A stretch of DNA of 64,000 nt from the NCBI GenBank assembly GCA_963665865.2, contig CAXXWF010000001.1, positions 682,001 through 746,000 of the forward strand, written 5' to 3'. The position numbers and the translations under genes are program-made. This stretch comes from PHAA01 sp963665865 (lineage in GTDB: Bacteria > Bacillota > Syntrophomonadia > Syntrophomonadales > Syntrophomonadaceae). Below the pieces are notes generated by a model that saw only the letters and a list, made by a program, of their open reading frames with translations, searched no databases and was not told the DNA's origin. Shown piece after piece: positions 15,883 through 24,664 of the stretch (within the stretch, counting starts at the first letter, position 1; every line of letters starts with the position of its first letter).

Positions 15883-17043
15883 TTAGCCCCTCCCTAGTAT
15901 AAGACAACATTGGGTGCTCATGACCCCGCCATTGCCATTTACCAGCGCTAGGCGGTTCTTCTTCACCTGGCGGACTCCGGCTGCTCCCCGGAGCTGGCGA
16001 ACGGCTTCGGTGACGTGGGACATTCCTCCGGCAAAAGAGGCCTGGCCGCAGGCAAGCTGACCTCCATGGGTGTTGCAGGGCAGGCTTCCGTTATAGGTCA
16101 GGTCGGTATTCTCCACAAATGTCCCGCCCTCACCTTTGGGGCAGAACCCGATGTCCTCCAGGCTTATTAAGACCGTGATAGTATAGCAATCATACAGGGA
16201 AACCAGGTCAATATTTTCAACCGCCACTCCAGCCATCTGGAAAGCTCGATGGGAGGCCATTTTTATCGGACTCTCGGTTAGAGTGGGAGCGTATGCTATG
16301 GAGTTATGGGTGTAGGCTTCGCCAAAACCCCGGACGGTCACCGGTGGACGGTTATTGGGAGAGAGACGGCCAACTATCACTGCGGCCGCACCGCTGCAAG
16401 GCCTTACTATTTCCAGTAAATGCAGGGGATCGACGACGAGGGGTGAAGCCAGAACATCCGACACGGTAATGGATTTCATGAAAAGGGCGTCGGGATTAGC
16501 CATGGCGTTGAAGCGTTGGTCAACGGCAATTTTAGCCAATTGTTCAGGGGTGGTTCCGTATTCATGCATGTGGCGGCGGGCTATCAGAGCATAGCCAGAG
16601 TTAAAGCCCATAGGGCCATAGGGCAGGTCATAATCGATCTCAGCCTGCGACATCACTGCCATCTTGCCTTCAAGTGTGTTGAAGACCTGTTTGTCCCAGA
16701 CCCCACCGCTCAGGCACAGGCAGTTTTTACAGACGCCCGCATCTACTAGCAAGGCAGCCCGGGCGATAGTTGCTGCTGCACTGGCACCACCTAGTTCCAC
16801 CATATTCATAAAGACTGGGAAGAGCTGCAGGTATTCAGCTACCTGGGACGGCCAGAGGAAATAACTGTCCTCGCTGGGGGGAGTTACCAGCAGGCCATCG
16901 ACATCACCTTTTTGCAGACCGGCATCTAGAATGGCCAGTGCCGCCGCCTCAGCCATCAAATCCAGGGTGCTTTTACCACCTGCATCCAGGGAAGGCTTTA
17001 ATTCGCCGATACCTATAATGGAAGCAAGACTCGGCTTAAACAT
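15883..17043 (-). CDS. Thiolase-like (SCP2-thiolase family) enzyme lacking the nucleophilic Cys
   Basis: 386 residues. ATG 17043 lies 9 bases after AAGGGGG; ATG 17052 abuts it. The fold markers are GFNSGYALIARRHMHEYG, YDCYTITVLISLEDIG (~270) and NTHGGQLACGQASFAGGMSH (~315-335), then QLRGAAGVRQV, as in SCP2-type thiolases. Where thiolases carry the nucleophilic Cys (CASG), this protein has VELGGASAAATI. It therefore cannot run ordinary thiolysis; DUF35-partnered Ltp2-type proteins with altered active sites act as retro-aldolases or C-C lyases. The specific reaction here is unknown. It is coupled to DUF35 and EamA genes. Confidence 0.85.
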   Translation of the reverse strand: MFKPSLASIIGIGELKPSLDAGGKSTLDLMAEAAALAILDAGLQKGDVDGLLVTPPSEDSYFLWPSQVAEYLQLFPVFMNMVELGGASAAATIARAALLVDAGVCKNCLCLSGGVWDKQVFNTLEGKMAVMSQAEIDYDLPYGPMGFNSGYALIARRHMHEYGTTPEQLAKIAVDQRFNAMANPDALFMKSITVSDVLASPLVVDPLHLLEIVRPCSGAAAVIVGRLSPNNRPPVTVRGFGEAYTHNSIAYAPTLTESPIKMASHRAFQMAGVAVENIDLVSLYDCYTITVLISLEDIGFCPKGEGGTFVENTDLTYNGSLPCNTHGGQLACGQASFAGGMSHVTEAVRQLRGAAGVRQVKKNRLALVNGNGGVMSTQCCLILGRG

Positions 17044-17080
17044 TATCTCCATCCCCCTTCCCGGTTATCAATCCAAAATA

Positions 17081-17173
17081 CTATTCAATAACTTCCAGCT
17101 TATCGGCTGCGAGTTTTTCCATGTCTTCGAGGCTCAGTGTATATTCCCGATCCAGTTCTTTGCGGTCATCCAT
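17081..17173 (-). CDS. Possible 30-residue small protein before the thiolase-like gene
   Basis: ATG 17173 opens a frame of 30 residues, very acidic and helical (MDDRKELDREYTLSLEDMEK, then LAADKLEVIE). A weak GGGATG lies ~8 bases upstream. It ends 38 bp before the thiolase-like start, on the same strand. It has no recognisable domain; it may be a real microprotein or chance. Composition is protein-like. Confidence 0.35.
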   Translation of the reverse strand: MDDRKELDREYTLSLEDMEKLAADKLEVIE

Positions 17174-17239
17174 TAATTAACATCCCTAATATAATAGCTG
17201 TATAAAACCGAAGTTAGCCTTGTTGACTAACATCGGAAT

Positions 17240-17860
17240 CTATAACTGCCAGTCTGCTCCGAAGCGGATGGTACGCCGCAGAGTTTTGCTCTCCATAGCG
17301 GGCATCTGAGGGATGGCATCCGGCACCCTGGCCAGTTCTTCCTGATACAATCTTCCTAGTTCCTTATAAATCGTTTCTCGCTCTGCCGGATTACGGAGGC
17401 TGAGCCCCATTTCGCTCAGCATTGCCGCCCAGCTATTGTTAAGCTGTATTTCATAACTGCTCAATTCATCGAAAAAATCCCACCAATCCTGCATTTGTTC
17501 ATCCAACCACCAACCGATGCCCGGGCACACGAAATGCCGGCAAATGGATTCCCGCGAGCTTTGCGACAGAAAACACCCACCTTCTTTGCGGTGGAATTTA
17601 CAGCGGTAGCTGTCCCCATCAATCACATTGTTTACAGTTACAGAGGCATCCAATATGGTCAGATGCTCCAAAGCAAAAATGTGATCCAGCAGATCAGGCT
17701 GGGTTAAATACAAATAGCCCAGGTCAGTCGGATAAAAAACCGGAGAATAGTATCCGCAGCACCCCTTATCATCCTGGCGGGGACATTCAGCGCAAAGATC
17801 AACCTCAATATAACTGCGCAGACCGCGATTATGAAAAATTATCTCAATATCCTTTTCCAT
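17240..17860 (-). CDS. Cys-rich YkgJ-like putative metal-binding protein
   Basis: 206 residues, ATG 17860 behind AGGAAAGG. Two Cys clusters are seen: VDLCAECPRQDDKGCCGYYS (~residues 20-38) and CKFHRKEGGCFL with SICRHFVCPG (~95-125). Together these resemble the CxxCxxxCC...C pattern of YkgJ-type Zn/Fe-S-cluster proteins, which often support Fe-S or metal-dependent modification. The C-terminal half is helical. It is separated from the thiolase operon by 67 bp and may start it. Specific function not known. Confidence 0.6.
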   Translation of the reverse strand: MEKDIEIIFHNRGLRSYIEVDLCAECPRQDDKGCCGYYSPVFYPTDLGYLYLTQPDLLDHIFALEHLTILDASVTVNNVIDGDSYRCKFHRKEGGCFLSQSSRESICRHFVCPGIGWWLDEQMQDWWDFFDELSSYEIQLNNSWAAMLSEMGLSLRNPAERETIYKELGRLYQEELARVPDAIPQMPAMESKTLRRTIRFGADWQL

Positions 17861-18060
17861 GTGGAGTTTCCTTTCCTCTATGCAACGGTAAATTAATGAC
17901 CTAATAAGTACCTGTCAAAAGTCACCTAGATAAAAGATTAAATCATTTCTCGCCTTGATTCAATAATTATCGGCAATTTGCAATTTATAATGCCAAAAGT
18001 TATGATTAAATTTAGATTTTTCCATCAGGTTCAATAATATTTAAAGTAAAGGTGAAAGCT

Positions 18061-18693
18061 GTGCAAACTATAAAATCATTGGGCATATTGGGGGGGACCT
18101 TTGATCCGATTCATTACGGCCATATGGTTGCGGCCGAATGCGTCCGCGATGCTTTCCACCTTGATCGGATTATATTTGTACCGGCTGCCCGGCCGCCTCA
18201 TAAAGATCCGGAAGGAGTCCTGGACAGCCGTCACCGTTTCAACATGGTGGAGTTAGCGGTTGGTGACAGTCCTAACTTTGAGGTATCGTCAATGGAACTG
18301 GATAGGCAGGGTCTTTCCTATACGGTTGAAACCGTGGCCAGTTGTCAGCAGCTCTACCCCGCAGCAGAGATTTATTTCATACTGGGGACCGATGCCCTGC
18401 TATTGATAAATACCTGGAAAGAGCTTGAGCGTTTGTCAAAACTCTGCCACTTTATACTGGTTACCCGACCAGGATATGAGCTAAACCGTAATGACCAGAG
18501 ATTCCGGGAGATTCCTGACTATTTATGGGAAAAGACTTTGATTCTGCCCATTCCCGGCCTATATATCTCTTCCAGCGAAATTCGCCAAAGGGTGACCGAG
18601 GGCAAGACCATTAAGTATTTGGTACCTGAAATGGTAGAAAAATATATTGTGGAAAATAATTTATACCAGGATGAGGAAGGAATTCATGTTTAA
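18061..18693 (+). CDS. nadD: Nicotinate-nucleotide adenylyltransferase
   Basis: About 210 residues. I chose GTG 18061, 7 bases after AAAGGTG; GTG 18052 is an in-frame alternative. NadD joins nicotinate mononucleotide and ATP to deamido-NAD in NAD synthesis. The sequence shows the nucleotidyltransferase motif GGTFDPIHYGHMVAAE at the N-terminus, PPHKD (~40), FILGTDALL (~105) and the ISSSEIRQRV motif (~165). Its end overlaps yqeK, and rsfS follows, the usual Firmicute order. Confidence 0.95.
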   Translation: MQTIKSLGILGGTFDPIHYGHMVAAECVRDAFHLDRIIFVPAARPPHKDPEGVLDSRHRFNMVELAVGDSPNFEVSSMELDRQGLSYTVETVASCQQLYPAAEIYFILGTDALLLINTWKELERLSKLCHFILVTRPGYELNRNDQRFREIPDYLWEKTLILPIPGLYISSSEIRQRVTEGKTIKYLVPEMVEKYIVENNLYQDEEGIHV

Positions 18694-19276
18694 CCAAGAC
18701 GCAGCTGAACAAATAATCAAAGCCAGGCTGTCAGCCCACCGGGTCCAACACTGCCTGGGTGTAGCTGGAGCAGCCCGAGATTTAGCGCAGCTATATGGGG
18801 TGGACGATGAAAAGGCATATCTAACTGGAATATTGCATGACTACGCCAAAAACCTGACTGCAGCTCAGTTGTTGTTGGTTGCTGGCCAAGACGAGCAAAT
18901 AGCGGATGAAGCAGAGAAAAAGATACCGGAACTGCTGCATGCTCCGGTCGGTGCCTACCTTTTGGCAGAGGAATTGGGGATAAATGATAAGGAGATATTA
19001 GAAGCAGTAAAGGCTCACACCCTCGGATCGATGACCATGAATTCGCTGGCTAAGATAATATTTCTCGCTGATATGACAGAGCCGAACCGGGATATGTATC
19101 CGGAACTGGAGCGTCTGCGCCAATTGTCCCGTTACAACCTGGATGAAGCGATGCTGCTGGGACTTGAATCAACGATCCGCTATTGTCTGGATGAAGGGAG
19201 ACTCCTTCACCCACGTACGGTTGAGGTAAGAAATATGTTTTTGCAGAAAATAAAGGATAAACGGTTGGAGGCATAG
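18686..19276 (+). CDS. yqeK: YqeK-type HD-domain diadenosine tetraphosphate hydrolase
   Basis: About 196 residues from ATG 18686 behind AGGAAGG, overlapping nadD by 8 bp; an ATG at 18647 lies inside nadD. The HD metal site is seen as RVQHCLGVAG with His, GILHDYAKNL (HD, ~residue 55), then LHAPVGAYLL and AVKAHTLGSM. The later Asp is in FLADMTEPNR. YqeK proteins hydrolyse Ap4A symmetrically to ADP and so set alarmone level. The gene is part of the conserved nadD-yqeK-rsfS run. Confidence 0.93.
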   Translation: MFNQDAAEQIIKARLSAHRVQHCLGVAGAARDLAQLYGVDDEKAYLTGILHDYAKNLTAAQLLLVAGQDEQIADEAEKKIPELLHAPVGAYLLAEELGINDKEILEAVKAHTLGSMTMNSLAKIIFLADMTEPNRDMYPELERLRQLSRYNLDEAMLLGLESTIRYCLDEGRLLHPRTVEVRNMFLQKIKDKRLEA

Positions 19277-19352
19277 CTGTCCTGGGCATGCTATAATATA
19301 GATCAGAGACTTAAATAAATTGCAATAATAATTAAACATAGGAGGACTGTTT

Positions 19353-19700
19353 TTGATAAAAGAAGATAAACTGGTACAAATGATCGCTGATGCAGCACTG
19401 GAAGAGCAGGCTATGGATCTGGTCATTTTAGATGTAAATGAAAAAACTATTATAGCCGACTATTTTGTAATATGCAGCGGCCGCAACCTGGTCCAAATCC
19501 GCAGCATTGCAGAAAACGTAGAAAACTTCATGGACGCACTAGGAGTAAACGTGTTGCGCAAAGAGGGTCATCAGGAAGGCAAATGGATAGTTTTGGATTA
19601 TGGATCTACTATTCTGCACATTTTCCGTCAGGAAGAACGGGATTATTATAAACTTGAAAACCTGTGGGCCGATGCTCGCAAAGTAGCGGTAGCCCCCTAA
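19353..19700 (+). CDS. rsfS: Ribosomal silencing factor RsfS
   Basis: 115 residues, TTG 19353 behind AGGAGG. RsfS (Iojap/DUF143) binds L14 (uL14) and blocks joining of the 30S and 50S subunits in starvation. The sequence shows MDLVILDVNEKTIIADYFVI, CSGRNLVQIRSIAENV, KEGHQEGKWIVLDYG and STILHIFRQEERDYYKLENL, a complete family profile. In related genomes leuS often follows; here leuS lies 12 kb away and inverted. Transcription probably stops at the hairpin just past the gene. Confidence 0.96.
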   Translation: MIKEDKLVQMIADAALEEQAMDLVILDVNEKTIIADYFVICSGRNLVQIRSIAENVENFMDALGVNVLRKEGHQEGKWIVLDYGSTILHIFRQEERDYYKLENLWADARKVAVAP

Positions 19701-19846
19701 TGGGTTCCAGGCACCTAACTAACTTAAAAAATTAGTTCTCCTGTTTTCTGTAACAGGAGAACTAATTTTTTTGAAAGCTGAATTATCATGGTGTCGCAGT
19801 AGTAGAAACATTTAATAAGTTAGAAAGTTAGGTGCCTGGAACCCAT
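19700..19846 (+). repeat. MITE-like palindromic element with internal terminator
   Basis: The outer arms (19700-19726 and 19816-19846) are near-perfect inverted repeats containing GGGTTCCAGGCACCTAACT; the right arm has four extra bases. Inside, 19726-19772 is a perfect ~20-bp hairpin, AATTAGTTCTCCTGTT and AACAGGAGAACTAATT, followed by a T run, which will terminate rsfS transcription. The element abuts the rsfS stop codon. Related GGTGCCTGG cores occur at 21428-21439 (GGTGCCTGGCAC) and 22748-22758, so this is a local repeat family. Confidence 0.7.
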
Positions 19847-20026
19847 AGTAGATAAGGGACAATATTATCCAGAATGGAATTATCAATTTGCCATTATGGA
19901 TCATACTTATAATTCCACCTTTTCGAAGAATGCGTTTCTACTTCAAAAGAATGTACCGACATAGCATTTCAACCGTTTACCATTCATTCATGTCTCAGAT
20001 CTAGCTTCGCAACAATAACCAGCGTA

Positions 20027-20404
20027 TCAATGTGACAGAGAATCGTTCTCTGGCAGACCGGATTTATGTTCGTTCTTAATAAATAGATATCGACGTATGA
20101 CTCCTAAATTTTGAAATATTCTTGCGCCGAACACAATGACCGCGGCAAGATAAAGTTCCAATCCCAGCCTGTCTCCCAGGTAAGCAAGTCCAGCCGCTAG
20201 AAGAGAATTTGTAAAAAAACCGGTAACAAAGATGGTTGTGTCAAAAGAATCTTCCATATAGCCGCGAATCCCGCCAAAAACTGAATCAAGAGCTGCTAAT
20301 ACGCCAATTGACACATACTTAACCATAATTATCGGCAATACAACCGGAATTTGAAAACCAATTACCAATCCGATTAGGAGACATAGAATAATTATAAAAA
20401 GCAT
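20027..20404 (-). CDS. DUF1290 small basic membrane protein (Sbp-like)
   Basis: 125 residues, ATG 20404 behind GAGAGGG. Four membrane helices are seen (LFIIILCLLIGLVIGFQIPV; KYVSIGVLAALDSVFGGIRG; FVTGFFTNSLLAAGLAYLGD; LYLAAVIVFGARIFQNLGVI), with the hallmark ALDSVFGGIRG. In Firmicutes DUF1290 and DUF881 genes lie together near division or sporulation genes; the role is unknown. Here it follows the DUF881 gene by 15 bp. Confidence 0.9.
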   Translation of the reverse strand: MLFIIILCLLIGLVIGFQIPVVLPIIMVKYVSIGVLAALDSVFGGIRGYMEDSFDTTIFVTGFFTNSLLAAGLAYLGDRLGLELYLAAVIVFGARIFQNLGVIRRYLFIKNEHKSGLPENDSLSH

Positions 20405-20419
20405 ATCTTAATCACCCTC

Positions 20420-21136
20420 TCATTTCAAAGCTACAGGAGTACAGTAATCAAATTTTAATACACCGTTATATGCTGGTATTTGGGTTTTGTCGGTATTCTC
20501 TAATTTTGTTTGTAGAAAATTAGATAACTGACTTATGATACCGCCTCGTATTAATAATCCACTTTCCAAGTTTTTAGGGTTACCGATAGCTTTTATCACA
20601 TATGGAGGAGTTAATCGCGTCTGATTTATCAAAATAGTAGTCCCTGCACATCTTATCTCCGATAATGCCGTAATGCGTTGGTCATTAACCGCAATGGCCT
20701 CAGCTCCAGAGGCTCGCATCTCGCTTATAATATCCCGAATATTGCGATCATGAACCAGGTAAACATCTGGGTCAACATCAAACTGGACTTTATTCGGACT
20801 GTCATTAACAGTAACAATAATTCCCGGCCCCTCAACTGTAGTTAGGCCGGCTGCAATATTTGATTTTTGCAGCTCGGATTGCATGTCTGCAGTAGTTTGG
20901 CTGCTACCGGTCTCCAAATTAGATAGCTTTTGCCTCAGGCCGATAAGTTCTTCTGCATAGGTATCCCTTTCCTTTGCAATTGTAATAATCTTATAAGCCA
21001 TTTCATCACTGCTAGTTCCCCTAAGGTTTACATCATAGCTGGATGAAGTATTAAATTGAATAGCCAGCATAATTCCAAGAAATATACAGATCGCCATTAT
21101 TGAGATTTTTCCGCTAGTGCTTTGCACCTCTTTCAT
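20420..21136 (-). CDS. DUF881 family protein (YlxW/YlxX-like)
   Basis: About 238 residues from ATG 21136, with AGGAGAGAAGAGG upstream; ATG 21196 is less likely because a basic start plus membrane anchor is typical. One N-terminal helix (MAICIFLGIMLAIQFNTSSS) is followed by a coiled coil (AEELIGLRQKLSNLETGSSQ) and an outer domain. That domain has LTTVEGPGIIVTVNDSP, YLVHDRNIRDIISEMRASGA and EAIAVNDQRI, the DUF881 core. It is coupled with DUF1290. The function is not established. Confidence 0.9.
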   Translation of the reverse strand: MKEVQSTSGKISIMAICIFLGIMLAIQFNTSSSYDVNLRGTSSDEMAYKIITIAKERDTYAEELIGLRQKLSNLETGSSQTTADMQSELQKSNIAAGLTTVEGPGIIVTVNDSPNKVQFDVDPDVYLVHDRNIRDIISEMRASGAEAIAVNDQRITALSEIRCAGTTILINQTRLTPPYVIKAIGNPKNLESGLLIRGGIISQLSNFLQTKLENTDKTQIPAYNGVLKFDYCTPVALK

Positions 21137-21362
21137 CCTCTTCTCTCCTGTATTTAGTGGGGATTTATCCTGACCCAATGTCAATATGATCCACACTTTT
21201 TTCGTTGGTATTGACAGTTGTTTTTTAGATTAGCTCCCCTCCACAATGGCAAATTATAGCATATTTCTACAATTATATCCATTGCTAGATTATATATTAG
21301 ACTGGGAATCAGGACATAGTACCAAAGGTACATAGTGCCACACACTTAATTACCTTATAGAA

Positions 21363-21406
21363 GCTAACACCTCCTGTTTCAGAAAAACAGGAGGTGTTGG
21401 CTTTTT
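21363..21406. terminator. Strong hairpin terminator
   Basis: GCTAACACCTCCTGTTT and AAACAGGAGGTGTTGGC pair with a short loop; TTTTT follows on the plus strand. It is just downstream of the minus-strand dehydrogenase-like gene, so it can serve that gene on the minus strand too, where the U tract is poor. Its CTCCTGTTT core resembles the hairpin inside the 19700-19846 element. Confidence 0.65.
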
Positions 21407-21441
21407 ACGGCTTAAAGCTGTAAATTAGGTGCCTGGCACGA

Positions 21442-22650
21442 TTACTCGGTTATTTTATATATTTTCCCTCTAAGGTCAATAATATATATTTCTCCGTTTT
21501 GATCAACTCCAAAGGAGGAAATATTCAGGTTGGTATGCAGCAGAACGTTATTTTGGGGCGGTTGGACGGCATCTACCCATAAAGCCCAGATCAGACCGGT
21601 ACCGTAATCACCGTAAACATAAGCTCCTGTGAGACTGGGGTTTATACTGCCGTAATATACATAACCTCCGGTGATAGCAATGCCCAGTGGATGTTGGTAC
21701 TCCCAGACGGGCAGCTGCAAGCCCGTTCGGCTGCAGGTCTTCGAGGCAGGATAGCACAGGCTTCCTTCCATGATGCTCCATCCATAGTTCAATCCTTTTT
21801 CCACGATATCTATTTCTTCTACGGTGTTTTGCCCTACATCAGCTACCCATAGGCGTCCATTCTTCATATCAAAGCTGAACTTCCAAGGGTTTCTAAACCC
21901 ATAAGCATATATCTCTTCGGGATAGCCATTCTGGTTGCCTACCAGGGGATTGTCAGCTGGTATACTGTAGAGTTTTCCCGAACCGGGGTGGTCCACATCG
22001 ATGCGCAGCATTTTACCCAGCAGGGTGCCTAAGTTTTGGCCATTGCCCTGCGGGTCTCCTTCTGAACCGCCGTCACCCATGCCGATATATAGATAACCGT
22101 CCGGACCGAAGGCCAGGTGCCCTCCTTTATGATTAGGATAAGGCTGGGCAATGTTAAGTAAAACCTGCTCGGAGTTTATCCGTCCCTGATCCGGTTGATC
22201 GGGGTTTACCTGATAACGGGCTATAACTGTGCTGGAGCGGGTGGTATAATTCACGTAGAATAAGCCATTTTGGGCAAAGTTGGGATGGAAAGCCAAACCT
22301 AACAGCCCTTTTTCCGTGGAGCTGCTGTCTACCCGGCTGCTCAGGTCTAAGAAGACTTTAGTCGAAGTCACTTGAGGATTATTATCAAAAACAATTATTT
22401 TACCTGATTTTTCGACCACAAATACGCGGTTGCTGCCATCGCCGGGCTGCACGTATTCAAGGGGCTGGTTGAATGACAAATTAGGGTAGGCTTGGACCAA
22501 TGAATAGGTAGGTAAAGTTTTTTGCGCCGCAGGAGCAGGCTGCGCCTCAGGGGCCGGTAACTGTACTGGCGGAGTGGCAGTTTTACCGCATCCGATCAGA
22601 AAGAATAGCAATAGGGATAGGACAACGAACCGAGTCTGCTTCCTCAGCAT
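21442..22650 (-). CDS. PQQ-dependent sugar dehydrogenase-like (glucose/sorbosone) lipoprotein
   Basis: About 402 residues from ATG 22650 behind GGGGGTG. The signal peptide ends in a lipobox (LLLFFLIGCGK), so the protein is anchored outside the membrane. A Pro/Ala linker precedes a six-bladed beta-propeller of the GSDH/YliI type: VFVVEKSGKIIVFD, LLGLAFHPNFAQNGLFYVNY, GGHLAFGPDGYLYIGMGDGG (active-site His region), YAYGFRNPWKFSFD and LNYGWSIMEG. Family members oxidise aldose sugars with PQQ; no PQQ synthesis genes are in the window, so cofactor and substrate are open. Confidence 0.88.
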   Translation of the reverse strand: MLRKQTRFVVLSLLLFFLIGCGKTATPPVQLPAPEAQPAPAAQKTLPTYSLVQAYPNLSFNQPLEYVQPGDGSNRVFVVEKSGKIIVFDNNPQVTSTKVFLDLSSRVDSSSTEKGLLGLAFHPNFAQNGLFYVNYTTRSSTVIARYQVNPDQPDQGRINSEQVLLNIAQPYPNHKGGHLAFGPDGYLYIGMGDGGSEGDPQGNGQNLGTLLGKMLRIDVDHPGSGKLYSIPADNPLVGNQNGYPEEIYAYGFRNPWKFSFDMKNGRLWVADVGQNTVEEIDIVEKGLNYGWSIMEGSLCYPASKTCSRTGLQLPVWEYQHPLGIAITGGYVYYGSINPSLTGAYVYGDYGTGLIWALWVDAVQPPQNNVLLHTNLNISSFGVDQNGEIYIIDLRGKIYKITE

Positions 22651-22794
22651 ACTTTTCACCCCCACATAATTCTCCTATCCCAAGTATACGTTTAATAAAA
22701 CATTTTGCGCAAGGCAAGAACTGTCTCGACTTGCCTAAACTGCCTAGGGTGCCTGGCCCAACAAGCAGGCTCCCGCCAGTTACTGTCAACTATG

Positions 22795-23370
22795 TCAAAG
22801 GGTATTGATTAGCCTTACACCAGACCCAAGGAATAATAATGCCATTGGATAGATGAATAAATACATTTTATCTTTTAGACTTATTTTTAAAGACCCAATT
22901 GAACATGCCCAGCAAAGGGAAACTAAATCAAAAAGGTAATAAAAGCTGATGCCAGTGAGCAATTGCTCTTTACTAATATTAATTAAAGCGATAAAAATAC
23001 CCAACATGCATCCAATTAAGAAAACCAATACTGCTGGAAAAATGCCTCGCGTAGTTTTGGCAGCTAGCATACAAATCATGATGATTGCAGCTTTTATTAT
23101 ATAAACCATAAAGAAATCACTAACTGTTTTTATCCAGTAGGTATTCTGAACACCTCCTAGATTAAAAGTCGTGACATCAAGAGATGAATAACGCAAAAGA
23201 ACAGCTAGACGTAAGAAAACAGCACTCAATATAAATGCAATGGTAAAAAGAACCAACCAGGGCCATATCCCCTTTATTGATTTGAAAATCAAGCTTTGGT
23301 ATGGTATTACGATGATGTTAACCTCCCGTTTTAGAACGAATGTCCGTGCAAGAAAAACTTTGACAGGCAC
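22795..23370 (-). CDS. Multi-pass membrane protein of unknown family
   Basis: 191 residues if started at GTG 23370. No good ribosome site fits that start; GGGAGG near 23320 suggests a shorter protein, but no standard codon follows at the right distance. About five hydrophobic segments are seen (WLVLFTIAFILSAVFLRLAV; FFMVYIIKAAIIMICMLAA; FPAVLVFLIGCMLGIFIALI; FYYLFDLVSLCWACSIGSL; MYLFIYPMALLFLGSGVRLI). The arrangement faintly resembles integral membrane proteins of the Yip1 type. No function is proposed. Confidence 0.5.
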   Translation of the reverse strand: MPVKVFLARTFVLKREVNIIVIPYQSLIFKSIKGIWPWLVLFTIAFILSAVFLRLAVLLRYSSLDVTTFNLGGVQNTYWIKTVSDFFMVYIIKAAIIMICMLAAKTTRGIFPAVLVFLIGCMLGIFIALINISKEQLLTGISFYYLFDLVSLCWACSIGSLKISLKDKMYLFIYPMALLFLGSGVRLINTL

Positions 23371-23674
23371 GATTAGATTTATTAACTATAATTCCGATAT
23401 TGCTATATATTCCACAATGAACAAGTTTTCCCTTTTATATAGTCTGGAAATATAAATATGGCTGGGTTGGACAACCGTCTATGTTACCCTTAATGATGTA
23501 ATAACCACATAAAGATAATATAGGAAATAATGGTAGATATTAAGGTGTAATGGTACTGTAATATTTCACCTCGTTAAGGCCCGCTACAGGGAGAAGCACT
23601 TAATTTCTGCGTTCAGCGCGTGGATTATCCCAGATATTTACATGGAATAATATTTAAAAAAATACAAATATTAT

Positions 23675-23705
23675 TTGACCCCGCCCCTAGGTCGGGGTTT
23701 ATACT
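23675..23705 (+). promoter_or_regulatory. MerR-type promoter/operator with 19-bp spacer
   Basis: TTGACC (-35) and TATACT (-10) are separated by 19 bp, longer than the usual 17. The spacer holds a dyad, ACCCCG and CGGGGT. This is the known design of MerR-family promoters, in which the regulator untwists the spacer. It lies 22 bp before the MerR gene, so the operon is probably self-controlled. Confidence 0.75.
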
Positions 23706-23726
23706 TGCATTGGGGTGGGATGAAAC

Positions 23727-24560
23727 TTGAAAGAACAACTTAAAATCGGTGAATATGCACAATTAACTGGAGTGACCGTAAAAACGGTACTTCACTATCA
23801 TAAGATTGGCCTGATAGCTGAAGCAAAGCGCTCGTCTGGCGGTTATCGCTTATACGGTCCGGCTGAAATAAATCGTATGCGTTCAATCAAACGGCTCAAA
23901 TACCTGGGTTTCAGCCTGGAGCAGATCAAGGTAATACTCGGTGAACCTGATGATTGTAAGTCTTTTCGTGCGGTCCTGCTTGATCTGCAAACAGAATTGC
24001 TGACACAGATTGGCATAATGACCGAGCGGGTGGAGAAAATCAACAACTTATTGAGCGTAGACCAGCATAACCTGGCCGAAGACTCTGCTGAATCTCCATC
24101 TTTCAAAATGTATGTAGATATACTGGGTGAAGAAGCCCAAGAACAATACAGGGTCATTTGCCCGGAAATATATGAGCAAGAACGCAAGCTATATGGGGTA
24201 ATAGATGATTTGCAGTGGGGTCTGGATTATCAGGATACTTTGCGCGAGGTGGCGGAGTATTTTCACGACCATCCCGATAAATATCAGCAATCCCTGGATT
24301 ATGGGCCCAAAATCACCGCTATTGCCAACATCTCACCTGATTCACCAGCTATTGCGGAACTGGCTTTAGAATATGCCCAGTTTATAAAGAGCCTTTCTTT
24401 TTATGAAAAGCTAATGAGTCAAGAATCAGGACTGGGAAACTCCCTGGAATCATTATGCAAGGATATGTTTGCAGAAATATATTCCCCGTCCCAGATGAAG
24501 TTTATAGAAATGTTGCAGGAGTATTTAGAGCCCGCCCAAAGCAGCCGCCAAAGTCCTTAA
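23727..24560 (+). CDS. MerR family transcriptional regulator
   Basis: 277 residues, TTG 23727 behind GGGGTGGG. The N-terminal winged helix shows LKIGEYAQLTGVTVKTVLHY, then HKIGLIAEAKRSSGGYRLYG and IKRLKYLGFSLEQIKVIL, followed by the dimer coiled coil. The C-terminal ~150 residues are helical, without Cys ligands for a metal, and probably bind a drug-like effector. It heads an operon with an ABC ATPase and permease (next gene 105 bp on) and has a MerR-type promoter upstream. A multidrug-export regulator is the likely role. Confidence 0.9.
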   Translation: MKEQLKIGEYAQLTGVTVKTVLHYHKIGLIAEAKRSSGGYRLYGPAEINRMRSIKRLKYLGFSLEQIKVILGEPDDCKSFRAVLLDLQTELLTQIGIMTERVEKINNLLSVDQHNLAEDSAESPSFKMYVDILGEEAQEQYRVICPEIYEQERKLYGVIDDLQWGLDYQDTLREVAEYFHDHPDKYQQSLDYGPKITAIANISPDSPAIAELALEYAQFIKSLSFYEKLMSQESGLGNSLESLCKDMFAEIYSPSQMKFIEMLQEYLEPAQSSRQSP

Positions 24561-24664
24561 GCGAACTGAGGCCTCCAAATGTAAATTCCTATCGCTTCAG
24601 GCTATGGCGGGAATGCTATCATTGGGTACAATAAATACAACTGCTGGGGAAGGAGTAATTAAAC

